From JAHFUI01 sp041485905 (GTDB lineage Bacteria > Acidobacteriota > Vicinamibacteria > Vicinamibacterales > CAVVIG01), in contig JBGPKK010000261.1 of NCBI GenBank assembly GCA_041485905.1, positions 1 through 5,640 on the forward strand: a stretch of DNA of 5,640 nt, read 5' to 3'. The notes under the pieces are model-generated. The model did no database searches. It saw only the letters and a list, made by a program, of their open reading frames with translations, and was not told the origin of the DNA. The first letter of the stretch is position 1; each line of letters starts with the position of its first letter. This document shows positions 1-5,640 of the stretch, piece by piece. The position numbers and the translations under genes were made by a program.

Positions 1-1268
1 CCCGGCCCGAGCTTCTCTCCCGTGATCAGCCGGGCACGCCGCTGAAAGGTGACGTAGGCCCAGGCCCACTCGCCGATCACGGCCAGCCGGCTCCGAAAAC
101 CGATCAGCCAGAAGATATGGATAAACAGCCAGATCATCCACGCCATGAAGCCGGACACCTCCAGCGATGCGATCTCGGCCACGGCGGACCCGCGGCCAAT
201 CGTCGCCATGTTGCCGTAGTCGCGGTAGCGGAACGGCAGCAGGGGCTCGCTGCGAATGGCGCGTACCGCGTTTCGCGCCGCGTGCGCACCTTCCTGCTTG
301 GCGACCTGCGCCACGCCCGGGAGCGGCCTGCCGTCCTGCTGCAGCGCGCACACGTCGCCAACGACGAAAATGTCCGGACGGCCGGGAACGATCAACGTCG
401 GATTGGCGATCACGCGGCCCGCGCGATCGAGCGGCGCGCCAAGCGAGGTGACGAGCGGCGAGGCGGCCACCCCGGCCGCCCACAACACGGTCTGCGCCGC
501 GATGCGATGCTCGCCGATGCTCACCCCGTCGGCGCTCACGTCGGTCACGACGGCGTTGGTTCGCACCTCCACTCCGAGCCGCGTGAGTGAGTCGTGCGCC
601 GCCTGGCGCAACTTCTCGGGAAACGTGGAGAGCACGTGCGGCCCGCCCTCCAGCAAGACGATGCGCGCCGATTCCGGATGAATCGAACGGAAGTCCTGTC
701 TCAGCGTGCGGCGCGCAATCTCGGCGAGCGCACCGGCGAGCTCGACGCCCGTTGGTCCGCCGCCGATGATCACGAACGTCAGCAGCCGCGTGCGCGCTCC
801 GGCATCGGGCTCGCGCTCGGCGGCTTCGAACGCGAGGAGGATCTGCCGCCGGATATCCAGCCCATCGTCCAATGTCTTGAGCCCCGGCGCGCGCGCGGCC
901 CATTCGGGATGGCCGAAGTACGCATGCGTCGCACCGGTCGCGACGATCAGGTAATCGTAATCGACGTATCGTCCGGCTTCGGCGGGGCCGGTCTCGATCA
1001 GGACCCGGCGCCGCTCCGGTTCGATGGCTCGCGCGTCGGCGAGCAGCACCTGCGCGTTCGATTGATGCCTGAGGATCCATCGAATCGGCGATGCGATGTC
1101 GGCCGGCGACAGCGATGCGGTGGCGACTTGGTACAGGAGCGGCTGAAAGAGATGGTAGTTGTGACGATCGATCAGCGTGACACGGACGGGCGCGGCGGCG
1201 AGGGCCCGCGCCGCGTCGAGACCACCGAAGCCACCGCCAAGAATCACGACGTGAGGGCGGGTCGTCAC
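1..1268 (-). CDS. ndh: Type II NADH dehydrogenase (NDH-2), 3' end cut by window edge
   Basis: This is a single-subunit, FAD-dependent, non-proton-pumping NADH:quinone oxidoreductase, acting at the cytoplasmic face of the inner membrane. I translated 422 codons without a stop. The N-terminus has the FAD dinucleotide-binding motif GGGFGG (residues 11-16) after a short beta-strand (VVIL), followed by IDRHNYHLFQPLLYQVAT (33-50), typical of NDH-2. ATG at 110-112 and the second Rossmann motif GGGPTGVE (169-176, NADH site) follow, then FVVGD (301-305, FAD) and the AQVAKQEG quinone-site motif (320-327). A hydrophobic C-terminal segment (about 373-392, WMIWLFIHIFWLIGF) is the usual membrane-anchoring part. 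The family is about 430-450 aa, so only a short tail is missing. The start is the GTG at 1268: an in-frame TGA lies four codons upstream (1280-1278, inside the heptamer repeat) and no other start codon intervenes. No Shine-Dalgarno sequence is visible. The gene diverges from the molybdoenzyme at 1357. Confidence 0.95.
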   Translation of the reverse strand, partial: MTTRPHVVILGGGFGGLDAARALAAAPVRVTLIDRHNYHLFQPLLYQVATASLSPADIASPIRWILRHQSNAQVLLADARAIEPERRRVLIETGPAEAGRYVDYDYLIVATGATHAYFGHPEWAARAPGLKTLDDGLDIRRQILLAFEAAEREPDAGARTRLLTFVIIGGGPTGVELAGALAEIARRTLRQDFRSIHPESARIVLLEGGPHVLSTFPEKLRQAAHDSLTRLGVEVRTNAVVTDVSADGVSIGEHRIAAQTVLWAAGVAASPLVTSLGAPLDRAGRVIANPTLIVPGRPDIFVVGDVCALQQDGRPLPGVAQVAKQEGAHAARNAVRAIRSEPLLPFRYRDYGNMATIGRGSAVAEIASLEVSGFMAWMIWLFIHIFWLIGFRSRLAVIGEWAWAYVTFQRRARLITGEKLGP

Positions 1269-1272
1269 CTGA

Positions 1273-1330
1273 AAGTCTCAAGTCTCAAGTGCCAAGTCTG
1301 ACATGGGTCCAGACTTCAGACTTGAGACTT
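1273..1330. repeat. Phased heptamer inverted-repeat array
   Basis: Seven 7-nt units lie in register. Four are in one orientation: AAGTCTC (1273-1279), AAGTCTC (1280-1286), AAGTGCC (1287-1293) and AAGTCTG (1294-1300). After a 9-nt spacer (1301-1309) come three in the opposite orientation: CAGACTT (1310-1316), CAGACTT (1317-1323) and GAGACTT (1324-1330). Arms 1280-1300 and 1310-1330 pair at 18 of 21 positions without a bulge, so a long hairpin or cruciform is possible. The array fills most of the 88-bp gap between two divergent genes, so it is not placed as a terminator. It could be an operator, a mobile repeat remnant, or a product of slippage; the sequence alone does not decide. Confidence 0.9.
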
Positions 1331-1350
1331 GTGAGTCCACCGATGATAAT
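1322..1350 (+). promoter_or_regulatory. Candidate sigma70-type promoter for the molybdoenzyme gene
   Basis: TTGAGA (1322-1327, 5/6 match to TTGACA) and GATAAT (1345-1350, 5/6 match to TATAAT) are separated by exactly 17 bp. The last -10 base is 7 nt from the A of the ATG at 1357, where transcription would be expected to start, so the mRNA may be leaderless. This agrees with the lack of a Shine-Dalgarno sequence before the ATG. The -35 box lies within the last heptamer units of the inverted repeat. This is pattern matching only; the genome's own sigma-factor preferences are unknown. Confidence 0.5.
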
Positions 1351-1356
1351 TTCGAC

Positions 1357-3402
1357 ATGGCCGTTCCCCGCGCCCGAAAAGACGCCGACAGCTCTGGACC
1401 CTCGGCGGTCGTCAACACCGCGTGTCCCCTCGATTGTCCCGACGCGTGCAGTCTCGCGGTGACCGTTCAACGCGGCCGCGTCGTCGAGATCGACGGAGCG
1501 CGCAAGAACCCGGTAACCAACGGGTTCATCTGCGCGAAGGTCAGAAAATTCGGCGAGCGCGTGTACGGCGAGGATCGGCTGCTCCATCCGGCGATTCGCA
1601 CGGGGGCGAAGGGTCAGGGCCGGTTCACACGTATTCCGTGGGACGACGCGCTCGAGCTCGTGGCCGATCGGTTCCGTCGTGCGAAGTCCGACGCCGGCGC
1701 CGAATCGATTCTGCCGTTCTCGTACGGCGGCTCGAACGGCCTGCTCACTCAGGACAATCTCGACGCGCAGCTGTGGCGGCGGTTCGGGACGTCGCGCCTC
1801 GCGCGCACAGTCTGCGCCGCGCCGACCGGCGTGGCCAACCAGGCCCTCTACGGGAAGATGCCGTCGGTCACGTATCAGGACTATCCGCATGCCGGGCTGA
1901 TCGTGCTCTGGGGCGTCAACCCGTCGGCGTCGGGCATTCATCTGGTGCCCTACGTGCGCGAGGCCCAGAAGCGCGGCGCCAAGCTCGTAGTCGTCGATCC
2001 GCGGACGACGGCGCTCGCGCGGTCGGCCGATATCCATCTGCGAGTCAAACCTGGGACCGATGTCGCCGTCGCGCTGGCGATTCACCGGCATCTGTTCGAG
2101 GGCGGCCACGCCGACGAGACGTTTCTGCGCGAGCACACGACCGGCGCCGAACGGCTTCGCGAGCGAGCGCTGCCATGGACGATCGAGCGGGCGGCGGACA
2201 CCGCGGGCATCGACGCGCTCGCGCTCGGCCGCTTCGCCGACCTATATGCCTCGAGCTCGCCGGCCCTCCTGCGCTGCGGATGGGGCCTCGAGCGCAATCG
2301 GAACGGCGGGAACGCGGCGATGGCAGTACTCTCGCTTCCGGCCGTTGGCGGCAAATTCGGCGTCCGCGGGGGCGGATATTCGATGAGCAACTCGGCGTCC
2401 TGGAGCATCGACCGCACGTGGATTGGCGCCGACGAGCCGCCGACGCGGCTGGTCAACATGAACCACCTCGGCCGCGCGCTGACGGAGTACGACGATCCGC
2501 CGGTGAACGTGTTGTTCGTCTACAACTGCAATCCTGCGGTGACCGTACCGGATCAACGCCGCATCCTGCGCGGACTCGAGCGCGACGATCTGTTCACGGT
2601 GGTGTTCGACCAGGTGATGACGGACACGGCGCTGTACGCCGACCTCGTGCTGCCGGCGACCACGTTCCTCGAAGGGTACGATTTCGCGAAGGCGTACGGC
2701 CCCATCGCGATGGACCTGGTGCGACCCGTGATCGACGTCGTCGGCGAGGCACGTTCGAACGCCGACGTGTTCGGCGCCCTGTGCGGGCGGCTGGGCCTGC
2801 TCTCGGACGCCGAGCCGAAGGACGAGCTCGAGTTGACCGTGCGGGTGCTGGATACGCTGCCAGGAGAGATCGGACAGGAGTTGCGCACCGGCACGCCGCC
2901 GTCACCGGCATTCGGCATCGCGCCGATTCAGTTCGTCGACGTGTTTCCCAAGACACCCGACCGCAAGGTGAATCTGTTCCCGGCCGACCTCGAGTCGGCC
3001 GCGCCGATCGGTCTGTACCGGTTCCAGGCGGATCCGGCGACCGATCGCTTTCCGCTGACGCTCATCTCACCCGCCAGCGATCGGACGATCAGCTCGACGC
3101 TCGGCGAGCTGCCGCGGCCCGACGTCAAGCTCTCGATGCACCCCGCCGATGCCGACGCGCGCGGCCTGACCCAGGGGGATCTGGTGCGGATCTTCAACGA
3201 GCTCGGTGAGGTGCACTGCACGCTGGCCGTCACCGCAGGCATTCGTGGGGGTTCCGTCAGTCTGCCGAAAGGACTGTGGCGTCGAAGCACGCGCAATGGC
3301 TTCACGGCCACTGCACTCGCGCCGGACACGTTGACGGATCTGGGCGGCGGCGCCTGCTTCAACGACGCGCGGGTGCAGGTCGCGTCGCTTCCAGCCGCGT
3401 GA
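1357..3402 (+). CDS. Molybdopterin (bis-PGD) oxidoreductase, DMSO reductase superfamily
   Basis: This is a 681-aa catalytic subunit of a molybdenum (or tungsten) bis-pyranopterin enzyme; the substrate cannot be named. The N-terminal [4Fe-4S] motif is Cys23-x3-Cys27-x3-Cys31-x27-Cys59, in the contexts ACPLDCPDAC and GFICAKVR. Cys153 (TVCAAPTG) sits where the family carries the metal-ligand residue and is the likely Mo ligand. Cofactor-contact segments include WGVNPSASG (from 185), VVVDPRTT (from 211), FDQVMTDTALYADLVLP (from 417), and a C-terminal molybdopterin dinucleotide-binding domain from about 565 (FPLTLISPASDR), ending near DLGGGACFNDARV. The reading frame opens at an ATG at 1303, but those 18 extra residues come from the repeat; the ATG at 1357 gives the normal N-terminus and fits the promoter. 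No twin-arginine signal is present, so a cytoplasmic location is inferred. No FeS or membrane partner subunit is in the window. Formate dehydrogenase-like and BisC/thiosulfate reductase-like activities remain possible. Confidence 0.92.
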   Translation: MAVPRARKDADSSGPSAVVNTACPLDCPDACSLAVTVQRGRVVEIDGARKNPVTNGFICAKVRKFGERVYGEDRLLHPAIRTGAKGQGRFTRIPWDDALELVADRFRRAKSDAGAESILPFSYGGSNGLLTQDNLDAQLWRRFGTSRLARTVCAAPTGVANQALYGKMPSVTYQDYPHAGLIVLWGVNPSASGIHLVPYVREAQKRGAKLVVVDPRTTALARSADIHLRVKPGTDVAVALAIHRHLFEGGHADETFLREHTTGAERLRERALPWTIERAADTAGIDALALGRFADLYASSSPALLRCGWGLERNRNGGNAAMAVLSLPAVGGKFGVRGGGYSMSNSASWSIDRTWIGADEPPTRLVNMNHLGRALTEYDDPPVNVLFVYNCNPAVTVPDQRRILRGLERDDLFTVVFDQVMTDTALYADLVLPATTFLEGYDFAKAYGPIAMDLVRPVIDVVGEARSNADVFGALCGRLGLLSDAEPKDELELTVRVLDTLPGEIGQELRTGTPPSPAFGIAPIQFVDVFPKTPDRKVNLFPADLESAAPIGLYRFQADPATDRFPLTLISPASDRTISSTLGELPRPDVKLSMHPADADARGLTQGDLVRIFNELGEVHCTLAVTAGIRGGSVSLPKGLWRRSTRNGFTATALAPDTLTDLGGGACFNDARVQVASLPAA

Positions 3403-3422
3403 ACGTGGCCGCCTGAGACATC

Positions 3423-3450
3423 GTGCATTGTGCATTGTGCATTGTGCATT
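3423..3450. repeat. Four perfect tandem heptamers (GTGCATT)
   Basis: GTGCATT is repeated without error at 3423-3429, 3430-3436, 3437-3443 and 3444-3450. On the minus strand the unit reads AATGCAC. The array takes up half of the 58-bp gap between the convergent molybdoenzyme (stop at 3402) and Omp85 (stop at 3461-3463) genes. The unit differs from the AAGTCTC heptamer at 1273-1330. It cannot form a strong hairpin, only a weak TGCA/TGCA pairing, so it does not look like a terminator. Copy number may vary by slippage. Confidence 0.93.
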
Positions 3451-3452
3451 TC

Positions 3453-3462
3453 GAGGTACCTC
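3453..3462. repeat. 10-bp perfect palindrome at the Omp85 gene end
   Basis: GAGGTACCTC is a perfect palindrome starting three bases after the GTGCATT array and overlapping the first two bases of the minus-strand stop triplet. It has no loop and no T-tract, so it is not a convincing terminator. It may be a chance occurrence. Confidence 0.35.
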
Positions 3463-5341
3463 AAAACGCCTGTCCGATGCTGAAGTGCACGCGCCACCGG
3501 CGGGTCTCGGGCTGACCGTTCACCACCAGGCCGGGAATCGGGTTGAGTTGATAGCCGAAATCGAAGCGCACCGGGCCGACCGGCGTCTCATAGCGCAATC
3601 CCGGCCCCACCGCGTATCGCAGATCGTTCAGCTTGAGGCCAAACGCACCCGCCCAGACGTTGCCCGCATCGATGAACACGACGCCGCCGAAGTTGCCGCG
3701 TAGCACCGCGCGAAGCTCGGCGCTCAGCGCCATCATGCTGTCGCCGCCGATCGGCAGTCCGGATCCGCTGAGGGGGCTGATGTCGTAGCGGCCCCACCCG
3801 CGTACGCTCGTGGCGCCGCCGAGGAAGTACTTCTTCGAGAATGGCACGTTGGTTTCTTCGGTGCCCACTGCGTTGATGCTGCCGATCTGCATACGCGCCG
3901 CGAAGACAAGCCGATCGCTCCCCACCGGCAGGTAATGCCGTCCGTCGATGGCCGAAGCGAAGTAATTGAACGTGCCGGGGAAGATGCGGCCGGCCTGCTC
4001 GGCGTGGACGGCGATCTGATAACCATGGTGCGCGTTCAGGATGTTGTCGGCCGTCGAATGCTGGAAGTCGACGCCGAGCGCGTTCAGCGTTCCGTTCTGT
4101 TCGCCGGTCCGCGGATCGAGTCCGAGCGCGATGAGATTGTTCCGAAGCGTCAGATCGTTGAGCACCTCGTTCGAAATGGTGCTGCTGTCGTGCTCGTTGG
4201 ACAGCGAGATCGACCACGACGTGCCGGGATCGGCCCGATGGGTGAGCGTGGCCTTGGCGCCGGTCACAATCGACTGGTACGCGGGCGTGAAGGTGTACCA
4301 CTGCTGCGCCTCGCCGCCGAGCGAGAAATGCGGGTGAAACAGATACGGCTGGTTGAAGTCCAGGCGCACGCCGCGATCGAGCGACGAGTACCGCACGTGC
4401 GCGCCGGCCGACCGCGCGCCGCCGAGGAAGTTCAGGTGGTGGTACTCCCCGTCGACGCGTCCATTTTCCTCCGTGCCGTAGCCGACGCCGAAGTTCATGC
4501 GCTGGTGCTTGCCCTCGGCCACGGTGATGCGCGTCGGCACGTCCGTCGGCTGTAACTCGGGACTCAACGGCTCGACGTTGACGAACTGGAACAGCTCCAT
4601 GCCATACAAACGCCGCTGCGTGTCCTGCATCAGGCTCCGGCGATAGAGATCGTCCGGCTTGTACGACAGCTCCCGACGGATGACGTTGTCGCCGACGCTC
4701 TGGTTGCCGGCAATCTCCACAGGGCCGAAGTGGGCGACCTGACCGGGTTCGGCCACAAACGTCAGCGACGCCTGCTTTCCGTTCGTCCCATCCTGCTCGT
4801 TCGTCGTCACCCTGGCGTACGGAAAACCGTGATCGCGCAGCTCGTTGATGGCCAGTTCGTGCGTGGACACGACAAGCTGGCGATCCCGCGGCTGCCCGAC
4901 TTTGAGCGGGATCTGATTCTTGAGATCGACGAGATGCGCCGGCGGGATGACGTCGAAGCCGACGAAATCAACCGCGGCAACTTTGACCGGTTCGCCTTCC
5001 GACACGGTCACGCTGATGTCGGCCGCGTCCTGTTTGGCGTTGAGCTTGACGTCGAAGCCGGTGACGCGCGCGTCGGGATAGCCGCGATCGGCATAGAAGG
5101 CTTCAATCCGTTTGAGGTCGGTGTCGAACCTCGACCGAACGAAATAATTCTTCTTGCCCCAGGGGAGGAACGCGCTCTCCCGCGTCGCCAGCGCGCCTTT
5201 CAGCCGCGCCTCATCGACCGCGGTGACGCCCTGGAAGGCGATCTTCTTGACTTGGATGGTGCCCTCTTCTTGACACGCCGCCGACAGGGCGACGACGAAG
5301 AAGAACGCAAGAATGGCCGAAACACGTAGACCGACGCGCAT
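3461..5341 (-). CDS. Omp85-family outer-membrane protein (TamA/BamA-like)
   Basis: This 626-aa outer-membrane assembly or translocation protein has POTRA domains projecting into the periplasm and a C-terminal 16-strand-type barrel. The signal sequence covers about residues 1-22 (MRVGLRVSAI then a hydrophobic stretch). Three POTRA-like units follow: about 28-118, 119-204 and 205-277, each with a beta-strand start such as VKKIAFQGV, VAAVDFVGF or FGPVEIAGN. The barrel covers about 281-626. It contains the loop-6 signature VRGWGR (513-518) preceded by FLGGAT, the terminal strands GPGLRYETPVGPVRFDFGY, and a C-terminal phenylalanine (HFSIGQAF). Length and three POTRAs match TamA (577 aa in E. coli) better than five-POTRA BamA; true function is uncertain. 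I chose the ATG at 5341 because the signal peptide begins there; a TTG at 5362 would add seven residues. Cys23 follows LSAA, a weak lipobox. Downstream of pal in the same orientation, 158 bp away. Confidence 0.9.
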   Translation of the reverse strand: MRVGLRVSAILAFFFVVALSAACQEEGTIQVKKIAFQGVTAVDEARLKGALATRESAFLPWGKKNYFVRSRFDTDLKRIEAFYADRGYPDARVTGFDVKLNAKQDAADISVTVSEGEPVKVAAVDFVGFDVIPPAHLVDLKNQIPLKVGQPRDRQLVVSTHELAINELRDHGFPYARVTTNEQDGTNGKQASLTFVAEPGQVAHFGPVEIAGNQSVGDNVIRRELSYKPDDLYRRSLMQDTQRRLYGMELFQFVNVEPLSPELQPTDVPTRITVAEGKHQRMNFGVGYGTEENGRVDGEYHHLNFLGGARSAGAHVRYSSLDRGVRLDFNQPYLFHPHFSLGGEAQQWYTFTPAYQSIVTGAKATLTHRADPGTSWSISLSNEHDSSTISNEVLNDLTLRNNLIALGLDPRTGEQNGTLNALGVDFQHSTADNILNAHHGYQIAVHAEQAGRIFPGTFNYFASAIDGRHYLPVGSDRLVFAARMQIGSINAVGTEETNVPFSKKYFLGGATSVRGWGRYDISPLSGSGLPIGGDSMMALSAELRAVLRGNFGGVVFIDAGNVWAGAFGLKLNDLRYAVGPGLRYETPVGPVRFDFGYQLNPIPGLVVNGQPETRRWRVHFSIGQAF

Positions 5342-5380
5342 GCTCAGCACATGGAACCACAAGCTGTGCCATCTTGGACA

Positions 5381-5398
5381 GGTGGGTCGGGTCGGGTC
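5381..5398. repeat. GGGTC pentamer direct repeat / G-run cluster
   Basis: Three perfect GGGTC units occupy 5384-5388, 5389-5393 and 5394-5398, preceded by GGT. With the preceding GG, 5381-5396 has four G-runs with 1-2 nt loops, a two-tetrad G-quadruplex candidate. From 5399 to about 5450 the pattern decays into 4-5 nt steps with a 9-nt period (AGGTGAGTC, TAGTGGGTC, AGGTTGGTT at 5424-5450). It lies 40 bp upstream of the Omp85 ATG on the non-template side. Confidence 0.7.
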
Positions 5399-5420
5399 AG
5401 ATTAGTCGAGTTGGCTACCG

Positions 5421-5487
5421 GTCAGGTGAGTCTAGTGGGTCAGGTTGGTTTTCTGCCACCAACCCGGCCCACCAGGGCCCACCCGAC
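5421..5487. repeat. Long imperfect inverted repeat between pal and the Omp85 gene
   Basis: The left arm 5421-5448 and right arm 5459-5487 pair at 22 of 28 positions with one bulged base, around a 10-nt loop (5449-5458). In a minus-strand transcript three of the mismatches become G-U pairs, giving a strong GC-rich stem starting 13 nt after the pal stop. The inner half is best: GTGGGTCAGGTTGG against the complement GTGGGCCGGGTTGG. No U-tract follows the stem on that strand, so a standard intrinsic terminator is not supported. It may stabilise the pal mRNA 3' end, attenuate read-through into the Omp85 gene, or be a repeat-element remnant. Confidence 0.7.
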
Positions 5488-5499
5488 TTGGCCGGCTCG

Positions 5500-5640
5500 C
5501 TATTGCAGCCGCACCACCATGGCCGCGCGGCGGTTGAGGCGGCGCGTTTCTTCACGCGCGTTGTCGTACTTGGGCCGCTCCTCCCCGTAGCTGACGGTCT
5601 GCAGCCGGTCGGCGGCCACTCCGCGGCTGACCAGGTACTC
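5500..5640 (-). CDS. pal: Pal-like OmpA-domain lipoprotein, C-terminal 46 residues only
   Basis: The minus strand has an open frame from the right window edge to a TAG stop at 5502-5500. The 46 residues include YLVSRGVAADRLQTVSYGEE, then RPKYDNAREETRRLNRRAAMVV and a short LQ end. This is the end of an OmpA-like peptidoglycan-binding domain: the SRGV..DRL..VSYGEERP segment and the NRRA motif (its Arg contributes to peptidoglycan diaminopimelate binding in the family) are characteristic of Pal. Pal is an outer-membrane lipoprotein that works with the Tol system to tether the outer membrane to peptidoglycan. The N-terminus and lipobox lie outside the window, so another OmpA-domain protein is possible. 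The next gene downstream in the same direction is the Omp85 protein. Confidence 0.85.
   Translation of the reverse strand, partial: EYLVSRGVAADRLQTVSYGEERPKYDNAREETRRLNRRAAMVVRLQ

Noticed and set aside
594..1301. A 235-codon plus-strand open frame
   Set aside because: It is antisense to NDH-2, and its end is encoded by the heptamer repeat (residues KVSSLKCQV). It has no protein-like features.
1273..1330. A CRISPR array or rho-independent terminator
   Set aside because: Units are 7 nt without spacers, so it is not CRISPR. It lies between two gene starts and has no T-tract, so a terminator is unlikely.
1303..1356. An N-terminal extension of the molybdoenzyme from the ATG at 1303
   Set aside because: That ATG lies in the spacer of the inverted repeat and the 18 residues are repeat-derived. 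The predicted promoter would start transcription downstream of it.
1285..2136. A 283-codon minus-strand open frame over the molybdoenzyme start
   Set aside because: It is antisense to a well-supported gene, shows no recognisable motifs, and would cover the divergent promoter and the repeat.
1422..3209. A 595-codon plus-strand open frame overlapping the molybdoenzyme
   Set aside because: It is an alternative frame of a clear, motif-bearing gene. Its translation is arginine-rich low-complexity sequence without any domain, as expected in high-GC DNA.
3928..4560. Plus-strand open frames antisense to the Omp85 barrel
   Set aside because: The minus-strand frame is continuous and carries the VRGWGR and terminal-Phe signatures; the antisense translations show no family features.
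5351..5590. A 79-codon plus-strand open frame across the pal-Omp85 gap
   Set aside because: It reads through the repeats and then antisense to the Pal domain. It has no domain-like content.

Overview
The window is GC-rich DNA (roughly 65% by eye) from a Gram-negative (diderm) bacterium. It encodes an Omp85/TamA-like outer-membrane barrel protein and the end of a Pal/OmpA-type peptidoglycan-binding lipoprotein. The protein styles, the high GC and the intergenic short-repeat arrays would fit an uncultured environmental lineage such as Acidobacteriota (Vicinamibacteria-like). That placement is an impression and was not tested.

Layout. Positions 1-1268 (minus strand) hold a type II NADH dehydrogenase (NDH-2) with a GTG start. 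Its C-terminus runs off the left edge. Positions 1269-1356 form a divergent intergenic region almost filled by a phased heptamer inverted repeat, whose right flank supplies part of a good sigma70-like promoter. Positions 1357-3402 (plus strand) hold a 681-aa molybdopterin (bis-PGD) oxidoreductase with an N-terminal [4Fe-4S] motif. Positions 3403-3460 are a 58-bp convergent gap with four perfect copies of a different heptamer. Positions 3461-5341 (minus strand) hold a 626-aa Omp85 protein with three POTRA-like domains and a C-terminal beta-barrel. Positions 5342-5499 hold a GGGTC-type direct repeat and a long imperfect inverted repeat. Positions 5500-5640 (minus strand) are the last 46 codons of a Pal/OmpA-domain gene that enters from the right edge.

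The genes form two themes. NDH-2 (NADH to quinone) and the molybdenum enzyme diverge from one control region, so a redox link is plausible but unproven; no electron-transfer subunit of the molybdoenzyme is visible. Pal followed by the Omp85 protein, in the same orientation, is an envelope-biogenesis pair.

The most unusual aspect is not a gene. All three intergenic gaps carry short-unit repeat arrays that differ in sequence: a heptamer inverted array, a heptamer tandem array, and a 5/9-nt degenerate array with an inverted repeat. One array appears to contribute the -35 box of a promoter whose predicted start coincides with the start codon (leaderless), and also the stop codon that fixes the neighbouring gene's start. 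I saw no tRNA, rRNA, CRISPR array, insertion sequence or defence system.
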